Below, one piece after another: positions 41,935 through 51,764 of a DNA stretch of 64,000 nt; the stretch's first letter is position 1, and each line of letters begins with the position of its first letter. A program made the position numbers and the translations under genes. The notes under the pieces are model-generated. The model had not been told where the DNA came from and ran no database searches. It saw only the letters and a program-made list of their open reading frames with translations. Origin of the DNA: GWE2-40-63 sp050179685 (GTDB lineage Bacteria > Bacteroidota > Bacteroidia > Bacteroidales > SZUA-534); NCBI GenBank assembly GCA_050179685.1, contig JBFXEW010000011.1:62001-126000 (forward strand), in the 5' to 3' direction.

Positions 41935-42312
41935 TGGTTTTAAGGTTGAAGTTATGGACAATAGACGCTTCTCTATAGGAGAAGTTACAGAATTTTTAAC
42001 GAAAGCTGCCTTTAATTTCGTATAAATGTAGCTATAAATTTGATACATAGCTTGATGAATTAAAGAATGAGTTGGTTGCTTAAGGTGAAAAAAAGCATTA
42101 AACAGCCCCTAATTCAGTCCAACAGTATTGGTGAAAATTTTGAGTGAAACGCTCTAACCACCCGAATAAAGCGATGCAGTATAGTTTACCAATCATTCTT
42201 AAATGCTATTATTTATATGCATGTAGTTTTTACCGAATTTTCACCGATTTTTTAAAACGAAAAGCCAATAGAAGTTTTTTAATTGTAGTTTTGCAGGCAG
42301 AAAAGTTTGATT
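41935..42312. other. Divergent gap between exporter operon and small membrane protein
   Basis: 378 AT-rich bases. TAGTTTTG at 42286-42293 fits a -7 box for the plus-strand gene (20 bases before its ATG) but lacks a spaced TTTG. No clear promoter was found for the ATPase gene. A 69-codon frame at 42144-42353 overlaps the next gene in another frame and is not convincing. Confidence 0.5.
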
Positions 42313-42615
42313 ATGAATTTGTTTTTTGTTGCGCTTATTGTTTTAATTATTAATGTTCCTTTTGGTTATTGGCGTGCCAATGTTAAAAAGTTCTCGTTTC
42401 AATGGATACTTGCCATTCACTTACCGGTTCCCTTTGTTATTTTACTTAGGTATGTGGGTGAAATAGGTTTTGCCTGGTATACCTATGTTGTTCTGATTAC
42501 CGCTTTTTTTGTGGGACAGCGGCTGGGTTATATGTTATGGCAGCGGAATCTGGAGCAACTTCAACAAGTATCTTCCTGTATGATTCTGGATTTAAAACGG
42601 GCTTTTTCAAAATAG
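42313..42615 (+). CDS. Small integral membrane protein of unknown function
   Basis: A protein of about 100 residues from ATG 42313 (MNLFFVALIV). It has three hydrophobic segments (about 2-18, 28-45 and 53-75), with a short basic C-terminal tail. I do not recognise a named family, though similar small proteins are common in Bacteroidota. It stands alone between the exporter operon and the xyloglucan locus, with a -7-like TAGTTTTG upstream and a hairpin downstream. Confidence 0.7.
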   Translation: MNLFFVALIVLIINVPFGYWRANVKKFSFQWILAIHLPVPFVILLRYVGEIGFAWYTYVVLITAFFVGQRLGYMLWQRNLEQLQQVSSCMILDLKRAFSK

Positions 42616-42616
42616 A

Positions 42617-42641
42617 AGAGAGGATATACGCTATCCTCTCT
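42617..42641. terminator. Terminator-like hairpin between the membrane protein gene and GH31
   Basis: AGAGAGGATA and TATCCTCTCT are exact complements with loop TACGC, located between convergent genes. The T-run is poor on the plus strand and short (TTCTATTTTG) on the minus strand. Confidence 0.65.
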
Positions 42642-42651
42642 CAAATCCGAT

Positions 42652-45468
42652 TTAGAATACTACTTTAATTTCTTTTCCTGAGTAGTTTATCTGTTTGTTT
42701 ATCTGGGTTGAAACCGGCAAGCCAACTCCTGAATCTTCACTTACCAGTACCACATTAATGGTGCGTTCTTTCAACATCCCTGGAAATTCTCCTGCACGCT
42801 CTGCCAGGGTTAGCTCACTTTTGGCGTCGTTCCATATAAAATCGATGGTAGCGTATATCCCTTTTTCATAATTGTAGTTGTCGTTTTCATCTTCGTATAA
42901 AGTGAATTTACCGTCAGCGCCACGATAAATTCTTAATTCCAGCGGGTCGGCTGGTTTTTCGGTGGCATATTCAATAAAAGGCCCCATGGGAATGATGCTT
43001 CCGGCAGGAATCAATAATGGGATTTTATCTTTTGGAGCATCAAAAACTACGATTTGTCCTCCCGCATGAGTTTTACCAGTCCAGAAGTCGTACCATAAGG
43101 TATTTTCCGGCAAATATACTTCACGTGTTTTTTCGCGTTCAGCCTTTTCGGCTTCTTTGGCAAAAATGGTTGGGGTTTTCCAATTTAAGATAGTACGTGA
43201 AGCTCCGGTGGAGTTATTTTGGGTTTCGTACACAAAATCATAACTTTTTCCGGCCTCGAGAACAATCGGTTCAAGGTACTGTTCGGTACTTTGATAAACT
43301 ACTTTCAGGGTATCGCCATTCAGGATAATGCGTTTTTTATCGAAACTTTTCAGATGAAACTGATGTCTGCCTGTTTCTTTGGGTGTTATTTTTCCTTTCC
43401 AGCGGATGGAATACATGGAATCGCTTACATAGTTGGGGCGGCCCCCATACCAGTTCAAATCGATGTTTGCATCTACCGATTCACGACTTAATTCTTTAAA
43501 ATCAGGAGTTTTAAAATAGCTGGCGTTTAATCCGGGTTCTCCCGAAATAGTGGTAAAAAATTCGGGAGCCACAACTACACTGGGTTGGGGAGGTGTGTGA
43601 TACATATAATCGGTAACGGGAGCAACCATTATTGAGGATCCAAACATAAACTGGTCGTCGATAGAAAACGTTTTTTTATCGTTCGGAAAATCCATGGGTA
43701 AACCGCGCATTAGGGTGTAGTCTTCGCTGGTAATTTTCCAGGCCAGGGAATAAATGTAAGGCATCAGGCGATAACGCAGTTTGTCGAATTTGATTAACGA
43801 CTCGGTAAACTCACCCATTTCCCAGATTTCACGAGGTGTTTCAGAACCATGCGAACGAAAGATGGGAGTGAAGACACCCAACTGGAACATTCGGTTATAC
43901 AATTCCTGGTAAGCAGGGTCTTTGCCGCCATAACAGAAAACGCCCTCATAGGCACCCAGAACAAAAGCGCCAATATCAAAAGTCCAATAAGGAATTCCTG
44001 ACATACTGTGGTTAAGCCCGGCTGAAATCTGATTCCGGTAAATGCTCCAACTGGCCCCAATATCACCACTCCAGGTTGTAGCAGCATTACGTTGTTGTCC
44101 GGCAAAAGTTGATCGGGTGAGAATATAAGCCCTACGTTCCGAAGTTTCTTCGCGCCAAAACCGATGAATGTCATTGGTCATAACCAGCGAAAAGGCATTA
44201 AGGTATCGAGCCCATGAACCCAGGTGGTTGCTGCCCAGTTTTTTCATCTCGTATTCGGTTGCCTCTTTACTTAAAGCGTTGATAACATCAGGCTCGGTAG
44301 AATCAATCCACCAGCCATCCAACCCCTTGCTGTATAATCCGTTACGCAGGTAGTTCCAATACAAACGGTTTGCCTGTGGATTAAAAGCATCGTAGTATTT
44401 AAAACCCGCCCAGCCGGTGGGTTTATAAAGGTAATTGTTGGACTGCATGTCGGCATAAATAGGTGTTTTTGGCCCCAAAGCCGGCCAAATAGAAATAATA
44501 ATGTGGTAATTCATTTGATGCAACTCGTCGCACATGGCTTTGGGTGCAGGAAAAAGGGTTTTATCGAAAAACATTCCACTCCAGTTTTCAGCACCATTCC
44601 AGTAATCCCAGTCCTGAATCATATTGTCGATGGGAATTTTTAATTTACGATACTTTTTGGCCACATCCATCAATTCATCCTGCGTATCGTAATGTTCTTT
44701 ACTTTGCCAGTATCCATAAGCCCATTTGCCGTACATGGGTGCTTTCCCTGTAAGGGTGCGGTAACCAGCAATTACTTCGTCCATAGCTGAGCCGTGTACA
44801 AAATAATAATCAATGTTGTTACCCATATCGGACCAAAAGGAAGCTCCTTGTTCGTTGTCGTTAAATACAGTCATGGAATAATTATCCCAGAGGATGCCAT
44901 AATTTTGGGTTGATATTAAAAAAGGATTTACCGCATCGGTGTTTGATTGTACCAGTTTCACTTCTTTTCCGCGATAATTAAAATAACCCTGTTGATGCTG
45001 ACCCAAACCGTAAATTCCTTCGTCGGGATTTAGTTTAAAGCTTTGCTGAATGGCAAAACCCGAATCACCATCAAACACTACCGGGGTGAACATGGGCTTA
45101 CCCTGTTCTGAAAGAATGGGCGAACCTTTTGCATCAAAATATGATAGGGTCTGTGAAGCTTTATTTATTGTAATGGTTAAAGCCCCGGAACTTAGAACAA
45201 GTTCTTGTGAGGTTTCACTAAGTTCAATAGCAATTTCTTTTTGGGGTTGGGCAATAATCGCCAGACTATTTTTTTCAGCGGTTCCATCGGGTGACCATTT
45301 GGTTACCCGCACGATAGACGGAGTATAATACTGAACCTTTAATGAACCGTTTTTTGAAATAAGTTCAGCTCCATTGTTGATGGGCAATACCTCTGTTTTG
45401 TCCGTATTACAGGCCAGCAGAAGAACGATGGGCACCCATAAAAGCAGGAAGGTTTTTTTCATATTCAT
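42652..45468 (-). CDS. GH31 family alpha-xylosidase-like lipoprotein with a C-terminal-side PA14 insertion
   Basis: A 938-residue protein. The lipobox LLLACN puts Cys at about residue 20, so it is anchored to a membrane. The GH31 N-terminal beta-sandwich is followed by the barrel; the nucleophile is Asp389 in WWIDSTEPD. A PA14-like domain (GLNASYFKTPDF to about residue 775) interrupts the protein after the barrel, before the REVYLPENTLWYDFWTG domain. The second GH31 of the locus carries PA14 before the barrel. In this locus the likely action is removing alpha-1,6-xylose from xyloglucan oligosaccharides, but GH31 also contains alpha-glucosidases and others. It is the last gene of the minus-strand glycosidase run. 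Confidence 0.88.
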   Translation of the reverse strand: MNMKKTFLLLWVPIVLLLACNTDKTEVLPINNGAELISKNGSLKVQYYTPSIVRVTKWSPDGTAEKNSLAIIAQPQKEIAIELSETSQELVLSSGALTITINKASQTLSYFDAKGSPILSEQGKPMFTPVVFDGDSGFAIQQSFKLNPDEGIYGLGQHQQGYFNYRGKEVKLVQSNTDAVNPFLISTQNYGILWDNYSMTVFNDNEQGASFWSDMGNNIDYYFVHGSAMDEVIAGYRTLTGKAPMYGKWAYGYWQSKEHYDTQDELMDVAKKYRKLKIPIDNMIQDWDYWNGAENWSGMFFDKTLFPAPKAMCDELHQMNYHIIISIWPALGPKTPIYADMQSNNYLYKPTGWAGFKYYDAFNPQANRLYWNYLRNGLYSKGLDGWWIDSTEPDVINALSKEATEYEMKKLGSNHLGSWARYLNAFSLVMTNDIHRFWREETSERRAYILTRSTFAGQQRNAATTWSGDIGASWSIYRNQISAGLNHSMSGIPYWTFDIGAFVLGAYEGVFCYGGKDPAYQELYNRMFQLGVFTPIFRSHGSETPREIWEMGEFTESLIKFDKLRYRLMPYIYSLAWKITSEDYTLMRGLPMDFPNDKKTFSIDDQFMFGSSIMVAPVTDYMYHTPPQPSVVVAPEFFTTISGEPGLNASYFKTPDFKELSRESVDANIDLNWYGGRPNYVSDSMYSIRWKGKITPKETGRHQFHLKSFDKKRIILNGDTLKVVYQSTEQYLEPIVLEAGKSYDFVYETQNNSTGASRTILNWKTPTIFAKEAEKAEREKTREVYLPENTLWYDFWTGKTHAGGQIVVFDAPKDKIPLLIPAGSIIPMGPFIEYATEKPADPLELRIYRGADGKFTLYEDENDNYNYEKGIYATIDFIWNDAKSELTLAERAGEFPGMLKERTINVVLVSEDSGVGLPVSTQINKQINYSGKEIKVVF

Positions 45469-45531
45469 GATGGAGAATTTATATTATTAGCAGAATCTGG
45501 TATTAAGTTGTTCGTTGGTTTTATGGGTATT

Positions 45532-47175
45532 TTATTCGCTCATAGCAAATGCAAGGGCATACACTAAGGAAGCCTGCCAGTTGATGGCAATTTCGTTGTG
45601 TGAATAGCTGGCTTCTTCGTCAATCCAGTCGTTTGCAGTATGTCCGCCACCAACCAGATATCCGGGCCAGGGAGCGGAACTGTTATCGGCTCCCGATCGG
45701 CGATCGTGTGGGTGCATGGGCGGATTGAAGCCTAAGCCGGTAACATAAGAACGGCCATAATAATTACGACCAAAAAGATGCGCAACAATCTGGTCGTTAG
45801 CATTTTTGTATTTTTGTTTTCCGCTAAGCGAAAAAGCTACATACAGGTTGCTGGCCAAGCGGGCTACAGTTCCGTTGCACCCCCAGTAATATTGATTAAA
45901 CGGACGTCCGTAAACATCGGTATCGGTATACCAAACAATGGAATCAGCAATCTGAAGCAACGATTCAGTTAGTTGCTTTTTAAGCGACTCGTTTCTTCCC
46001 TCTTTTTTTGAAAGCAAATAGGTAAAAACTCCCAGGTTTTTTACGTTTTGCCAGTCCCAGTTCAGATCAACTGCCGGATCAGTTTTTATTATGCTGCTTT
46101 CAAAATCAGTGAGGTAATGTACGTTGCCAGTGGTTTCCCATAATTCGACAGCAGCCCATAATCGGGCATCGGCATCGTGAGTTTGATAACCTCCGGTGCT
46201 GAATTCGGGTTGTTCCCATTTTTTGTATTTCGGATGGTTTTGTAAACAGCGGTAAGCGCGACTTGCGGCATCGAGGCAGGTTTGTGCGTAAACGGAATCG
46301 TAAGGCTTAAAATAACGGGCTGCCTGTGCCATTACTGCGGCAAAATGGGCTGTAGCCGAAGTGCTCCACGATGTAAAATAGCGTTGTGCTGTATCCTTTT
46401 CAGGCATGACAAAACCGGAGAAACTAAGGCGGGTTAATTTGTGTGAAACCCTTCCCGAGGTATCGGGGTATTCCATTTTTAGTAACCAGTCGGTTTCCCA
46501 TTTTAACTCTTTTAAAAAATCGGGAAGTCTATTGGCCGTATTGGGAATATCAAGAGAAACGGATTTTAGTTTTGATTCGAAACTATTCCAGGTAAAAAAC
46601 AACAACCCCATGGTAATTCCGGAATTGACGGTGTATTTTCCATAATCGCCCGCATCGTGCCAACCTCCGGTTCCGTCTTTGTGTTTGTTTCCAAATTCGG
46701 TATAATCGAGCCAGCCATCGTTAAGGTGACAAGCTTCCTGTTTAAAAGTATCGTTCCTGTGAACACCCATGACTTCAGTTCCGCATCGCCACAGGTAAAA
46801 TCCCCGCATGGCGGTATAAAAAGCCGAATCGTAAACTGGTTTACCAATGGTAAAGACGGGAGAACAAACCCCATTCTGGTTTTTCAGGTAATAAGTTCCT
46901 GCCCGGGTTAATTCGGTGAAATCGGCAACATATACCTGCTGTGCTACATCAGGTTGATAGTTAGGCCCCAAAGCCTTTCCTTTAAAAACGGTAATGTGGT
47001 TTTGCGCATCAATTATTTTAAATGTAGCTGAAGAACTTAGTAAAGTTGCTTTTTTAATTCCATGGGGAGTGTAGCCTAAGGAATTGAGACGAATTGACCC
47101 ATTGGTTGGTGTTTGTGAGGTTTTGCATGAGGCAAAAAGGCCAACGAGGAACAACAAAAAGACAAATTTTTGCAT
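45532..47175 (-). CDS. GH9 family endoglucanase-like lipoprotein
   Basis: The start chosen is ATG 47175 (MQKFVFLL), giving 547 residues with a lipobox FASC (Cys17). Residues 25-115 form the CelD-N Ig-like domain (IRLNSLGYTPHGIKKATL). The GH9 catalytic domain follows: GGWHDAGDYGKYTV with the catalytic Asp pair, the NPPMHPHDR(RSG) substrate-binding stretch, and the proton-donor Glu in WIDEEASYSHNEIAINW. It hydrolyses beta-1,4-glucan backbones by inversion. In this locus it probably cuts xyloglucan backbones or gluco-oligosaccharides. Confidence 0.93.
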   Translation of the reverse strand: MQKFVFLLFLVGLFASCKTSQTPTNGSIRLNSLGYTPHGIKKATLLSSSATFKIIDAQNHITVFKGKALGPNYQPDVAQQVYVADFTELTRAGTYYLKNQNGVCSPVFTIGKPVYDSAFYTAMRGFYLWRCGTEVMGVHRNDTFKQEACHLNDGWLDYTEFGNKHKDGTGGWHDAGDYGKYTVNSGITMGLLFFTWNSFESKLKSVSLDIPNTANRLPDFLKELKWETDWLLKMEYPDTSGRVSHKLTRLSFSGFVMPEKDTAQRYFTSWSTSATAHFAAVMAQAARYFKPYDSVYAQTCLDAASRAYRCLQNHPKYKKWEQPEFSTGGYQTHDADARLWAAVELWETTGNVHYLTDFESSIIKTDPAVDLNWDWQNVKNLGVFTYLLSKKEGRNESLKKQLTESLLQIADSIVWYTDTDVYGRPFNQYYWGCNGTVARLASNLYVAFSLSGKQKYKNANDQIVAHLFGRNYYGRSYVTGLGFNPPMHPHDRRSGADNSSAPWPGYLVGGGHTANDWIDEEASYSHNEIAINWQASLVYALAFAMSE

Positions 47176-47247
47176 CAGACGCTGTGTTTTTGAAATTCGA
47201 TAATGCATTTGTTATAAGGAATTAACATATAATAAACCTTGGTCAGA

Positions 47248-49197
47248 TTATTCTGTAGTTTGAATTAAAAAACCACCATGGGCTTGCAGGTTAATTTCGA
47301 TAGGATTATTATTAGAATCCTCGATTATTGAGAAATTAAATTCCCGATTATTTGAACCATCAGTAATCAAATTTGCTGATTTGGCCTGAGTAAATTTTAA
47401 ATCGAGTTTAATTGATTTTGTTGCATCCTGACCATTAATGCCTGCAATATACCAGGTTTTACCTGAACGACGGGCCATGACTACAAATTCACCCGGGAAA
47501 CCATCAATCAGGCGGGTTTCGTCCCAAACTACCGGAATATTCTTCATGGTTTCTTTAACAAAAGCAGGTACAGCATTCATTATTTCAGGTATTTCGGCAT
47601 AATGCTGAATACCCGATTGAAAAAGTAAAGCCAGGGCTAATTCAAAACCATTGGTGGTAATTCGATTAATGTTATCTATTTCACCAAAACAAGTAGGTGT
47701 AAAGTCCATGGGATCGAATACATTGCGGGTGAATGGAATGGTGGCGCAATGGCTGGGCAAAAGGTTGGCATCGTCCTGGGTAAAAGTTGCAAACTCCATT
47801 CCCCGAATTGCCTCCATGCTTAGCAGGTTTGGATAGGTGCGGTGCCAACCCCGGGGTAAAGTACATCCGTGAAAATTTACCATAAGTCCAAGCCGGGCAG
47901 CATCTTCCAGAATGTCGATGTAGTAGTTCATTACGGATTGTCCGTCGCCACCAAAAAAGTCGACTTTTACACCGGCAATTCCCATCTCTTTAATGCGGGT
48001 GAATTCCTTAATGCGTTCAGCCCTGGAAAGTAATGCATTTTTGGGAGTCTGGGGTGTGGAGTTCCAATCGCCAGCCGAATTATACCACAACAGAAGCTTA
48101 ACATTTTTTAATTGGGCGTAATCGCTTAGTTCCTGTATTTTTGGATAACCAATTTGCAAATCCCATCCGGCATCTATCAGGCAATATTCCCAACCCATAT
48201 CGGCAGCATAGTCGATAAATTTTTTTTGAACCGGATAAATGGTTTGGTCGTCTTTAAGCAGCACCCAGCTCCACGAAGCGCGTCCGGGTTTTACCCATGA
48301 AAAGTTGCCGTTTATTGGGCGATTTGCTAAATCGGTTCCTAAGCTTGATTCGCTTACCTCGGCCAGTGAGCCTAAAGCGATAATCCGCCAGGGCGATTTC
48401 CACGGAAGTGTGGATTGGGGATTCAGTTCTCCGGAAAATATTACTTCTTGGGGATCGGGAAAAGCAATGTTGTAAACACCTGTGGTAGATTTGGTTTGCA
48501 GATGCGAAGCACAATGACTGCGATCAACAGCCGTTTCTGATAGAAGAACCCAGGTTTCCCCAGTTTTAAACAGTGCCGGAAAAACCCATCCGGCCATTGG
48601 CGATGGCAAGCCAACCGGCTGGTTTTGCAGGTAATGTTCTTCGTACGAAGGATTGCATTCGCCCCAGCCTGTTTTAGCATAAGCCATGGGTTGCAACCAC
48701 GATTTGGCCTCACTATTAAAGGCAAAACTGGTGTGCTCGTGGTTTATTATTTTAAGCGTCGAATCGGAATTGGGAAAATGATAACGAAAAGCAACTCCAT
48801 GGTTCGACACCCTGAAAATAACTTCCATGGGTTCGTTCATAGGACCGAGAACACGAATTACCTGTTCGTTGGCTTCATAGGTATAAAGTTCTTTTTTGTG
48901 AACGTTAAGGGTGTATGAATCGTTGATGCGTGCGGCCTCAGAAATTCCCTGCCAGCTTAAGTTCCGGGAAAAGTCGGCATCCTGTCGCTCAAGACCCAAC
49001 AACGATGGTTCCATTACTTGTTTTTGCTGATACCATACCTGATAAAACAACTGGCCTGTAGCATTTAGCGAAACATGAAGTTTAACGTTGTTATCGGGGC
49101 TTTGCAATTCCATCGATTGATTCCTTTTACATGCAATGCAAGCAATTAGTATTAAAGCCAGAAGCATTGGAATTATTCGCAGGGTTGAATTTTTCAT
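47248..49197 (-). CDS. GH97 family glycosidase, retaining-type
   Basis: A 649-residue lipoprotein (IACIAC; Cys20 or 23). It has the GH97 N-terminal beta-sandwich, catalytic barrel and small C-terminal beta domain. GIAGVKVDFFGGDG carries an Asp in the position of the nucleophile of retaining GH97 enzymes such as BtGH97b, an alpha-galactosidase, whereas SusB-type inverting enzymes use Glu pairs elsewhere. MVNFHGCTLPRGWHRTYPN supports the same subgroup. The predicted action is on alpha-galactose or beta-L-arabinopyranose; the exact substrate in this locus is uncertain. It overlaps nothing and is 18 bases from GH95. Confidence 0.87.
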   Translation of the reverse strand: MKNSTLRIIPMLLALILIACIACKRNQSMELQSPDNNVKLHVSLNATGQLFYQVWYQQKQVMEPSLLGLERQDADFSRNLSWQGISEAARINDSYTLNVHKKELYTYEANEQVIRVLGPMNEPMEVIFRVSNHGVAFRYHFPNSDSTLKIINHEHTSFAFNSEAKSWLQPMAYAKTGWGECNPSYEEHYLQNQPVGLPSPMAGWVFPALFKTGETWVLLSETAVDRSHCASHLQTKSTTGVYNIAFPDPQEVIFSGELNPQSTLPWKSPWRIIALGSLAEVSESSLGTDLANRPINGNFSWVKPGRASWSWVLLKDDQTIYPVQKKFIDYAADMGWEYCLIDAGWDLQIGYPKIQELSDYAQLKNVKLLLWYNSAGDWNSTPQTPKNALLSRAERIKEFTRIKEMGIAGVKVDFFGGDGQSVMNYYIDILEDAARLGLMVNFHGCTLPRGWHRTYPNLLSMEAIRGMEFATFTQDDANLLPSHCATIPFTRNVFDPMDFTPTCFGEIDNINRITTNGFELALALLFQSGIQHYAEIPEIMNAVPAFVKETMKNIPVVWDETRLIDGFPGEFVVMARRSGKTWYIAGINGQDATKSIKLDLKFTQAKSANLITDGSNNREFNFSIIEDSNNNPIEINLQAHGGFLIQTTE

Positions 49198-49215
49198 TTT
49201 CCACGAGGTTTTAAC

Positions 49216-51630
49216 TTAGTTAAGTAATACAGTCAAATTTACGGCAGTTTGTGGTTCTATTTTTATCCACACCTGGTTTTTTTGCTTGTCGGTTTTTAAA
49301 GCTTTTCCAGCTGCGAAAACCGCTTGGGTGTTTATGGGAAGCTTTAATTTAATTTTTTGTTCGATGGGTGAACGCAAAATAAGCTTTACCTCCCCTTTTT
49401 GCCAGCTTAGTTTTTCAATAGTTAGCTGCTTGCGTGCTTTGATTCCGCTTATTGACCCGGTTTCCCACGATGATGGTTTTGCCGGAAATATCCATAAATA
49501 TTCAGGTTCGGAATATACTAACGAGCGAATAACAGCGGTTTGAAATCCGCCGCTTAAATCCATGTTGAATAATCCGTTGGGATCGTGATAAGTGGCCAGC
49601 GAATTGCTCCAATAATTTGCCGACAGCCAGTGCAGGATTTCTTCTGTTAATGCATCATCGCCCAGATTGGCTGCAACCCAGGCCATTTGTACCAGCCCAA
49701 ACACCATAATTCCGCCATTTTCGTTCCGGCGCACATTCATGCGTTCATCAAGCACTTTTTTAACGCCGTTAATTAATTCGGGCTTAGCAACAAGTTCAGG
49801 ATCCATTTGATCATACATGCCATACATGTGCGAAAGGTGCCGGTGTTTGTGATTTTCCTGATATCCTGGCCACAGCCATTCACGCAGCGTTCCGGTGGAG
49901 TCAAGTTCATAATCGGGCATTTGGCTGAGCAGCGTTTCCCATTTTTTAAGTTGGTTTTTATCTTCCTTTACAATTTTTCCGGCATTAAGCAGATTCCGGA
50001 ATAATTCTTTGGCCAGCATCACATCCATGGTGGCATTAATGGTAGCTTGTGAAGGATGATTGGCCGGATTGTTTTCGGGCGAATACGACGGGTTAAACAC
50101 CCATTTGCCATCGGTTCCCGGAGTTAAAAAGTCTTCGTAAAAAAGAGCAGCTTCTTTCATAAAGGGATAAGCGCGCTCCAGTAAAAATTTTTTATCGTTG
50201 GTATAAAGCCAGTAATCGTAATAAAAATGTGCGGTCCAGGCGGCTCCACCATTCCAGAACGAAAGGCACCAGGTTGGATCGAAGTGTACGTTCCATCCGT
50301 GCGAACTGCTGTGCGAGGGAACCTGAATACCCCGGCAACCGTAAAGTTTTTGTGCGTTATCGCGATAGTAGGGAAGGCGCGCATCGTGGTAATCGAAAAA
50401 GGAATTCATTAGCTCGGGCATATTGCTGCTAAGGAACGATGAAATTGCTACGGGCAGATTTCCATCGTGGGTATAGTCTGACGACCAGGGAGGTTGCATG
50501 GAACTGCCCCAGATGCCTTGAAGGTTTGGCAGATTTTTTCCGGTAGCACTTAAAATGTTGTAGCGAGCTGCATAAAACTGTTTCTCAACAAAGGCCGGAC
50601 TAAAGCGTTTTTTTGCTTCCTGCATCATGACTTCCGAATCCAGATTTTTATCTTCCTTGTTTCCGTTTAAGTCAAGACTAACCCGATTAAACAATTCGCT
50701 GTGTATTTTTTTATGAGCCGATAGCAAGCGCTGATAATCGGGTTCCAGAGCATTTAATGTGCGTAGAATTTGTTCCGTTTGAAACGATTCCCCTGTTTTG
50801 TAGCTTTCAATCTTCAACAGAAAAAGAATTTCCCGGGTTTTATAAACCTTTAGGCCATTGTTTTCCGATTCGACTTTTCCTTGGTTTGCAACAATTTTAC
50901 CGATACCTGCATAACCGGCAATATTTCCTTCCCATTGATGCACAAATTCACTCTGGTAGAAAAGGTGCTTGTTTTCACTTTTTATGTGCGTATTTTTTAT
51001 GTTACTGTTGATGTAATCCCATTGGTTCCAGGCTATCGGCCTGCGGGCAAAAAGAAATTCAGCATCGAACGGATTACTGGCCGAAATGCGGATTACCATT
51101 ACAGAGTCGGCCCGGCTGATAAACTGTTGACGTAAAAAGCGATTGCCCTCCTGTTCCCAGCTAACAGTAGCTTCACCGGATTCAAAGTTTACGCTTCGTT
51201 GGTAGTTTTTTATGTTGGCAGGCGTAGTGTTTATCTTAAGGTCGAAGGCGGGAATATACGGGTCACTCCATTGTTGACCGCCATATCCCTCGGCAAGGCT
51301 TTGTTCAACCGGAATTTTTGCAGCTTCTTCACCCAAGCCTTCCAGAATTAATTGCCTGATTTCGGCTAAACGACTGTACTGGTCGATGGGTTGCTTTGGT
51401 AATCCGGTTGGCAAATACAAACCGGCATGGTTTAAAATGATGGTTTCGTTGTGTGGATGCCCAAACACCATGGCACCCATGGTTCCATTGCCTAATAACA
51501 TGGCATGGTCGGCATCGGGTGCAGGTAACCAGCTGGAATAACCTTTCGATTCGGGATTTGATACCGGGTTTTGTCCAGAAACGGAGCTTTGAATAAGTAC
51601 CAGAACTAAATAGAGAAAGAGGTTTTTCAT
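49216..51630 (-). CDS. GH95 family alpha-L-fucosidase/galactosidase-like enzyme
   Basis: An 804-residue exported protein (signal peptide ending VSGQN, no lipobox, so soluble in the periplasm). The GH95 N-terminal domain has HAMLLGNGTMGAMVFGHP. The (alpha/alpha)6 barrel includes LQGIWGSSMQPPWSSDYTHD and FNPSYSPENNP with ATMDVML. GH95 enzymes invert and remove terminal alpha-1,2-L-fucose, and some remove alpha-L-galactose; both occur on xyloglucan side chains. The YTHDGNLP segment differs from the usual YTININ-type sequence, so a divergent specificity is possible. Confidence 0.85.
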   Translation of the reverse strand: MKNLFLYLVLVLIQSSVSGQNPVSNPESKGYSSWLPAPDADHAMLLGNGTMGAMVFGHPHNETIILNHAGLYLPTGLPKQPIDQYSRLAEIRQLILEGLGEEAAKIPVEQSLAEGYGGQQWSDPYIPAFDLKINTTPANIKNYQRSVNFESGEATVSWEQEGNRFLRQQFISRADSVMVIRISASNPFDAEFLFARRPIAWNQWDYINSNIKNTHIKSENKHLFYQSEFVHQWEGNIAGYAGIGKIVANQGKVESENNGLKVYKTREILFLLKIESYKTGESFQTEQILRTLNALEPDYQRLLSAHKKIHSELFNRVSLDLNGNKEDKNLDSEVMMQEAKKRFSPAFVEKQFYAARYNILSATGKNLPNLQGIWGSSMQPPWSSDYTHDGNLPVAISSFLSSNMPELMNSFFDYHDARLPYYRDNAQKLYGCRGIQVPSHSSSHGWNVHFDPTWCLSFWNGGAAWTAHFYYDYWLYTNDKKFLLERAYPFMKEAALFYEDFLTPGTDGKWVFNPSYSPENNPANHPSQATINATMDVMLAKELFRNLLNAGKIVKEDKNQLKKWETLLSQMPDYELDSTGTLREWLWPGYQENHKHRHLSHMYGMYDQMDPELVAKPELINGVKKVLDERMNVRRNENGGIMVFGLVQMAWVAANLGDDALTEEILHWLSANYWSNSLATYHDPNGLFNMDLSGGFQTAVIRSLVYSEPEYLWIFPAKPSSWETGSISGIKARKQLTIEKLSWQKGEVKLILRSPIEQKIKLKLPINTQAVFAAGKALKTDKQKNQVWIKIEPQTAVNLTVLLN

Positions 51631-51764
51631 GATTCGCGATTTTTCAAATACGGTGATAAGGGGTTTCCATTTTTAAATTAACAAGCCGGAACGCAGCCAT
51701 CGGGATGCACCCCTAATGGCTGTTTCCAGACCTGCTTCAACACGCTGCTTAATTATGAAAAAAC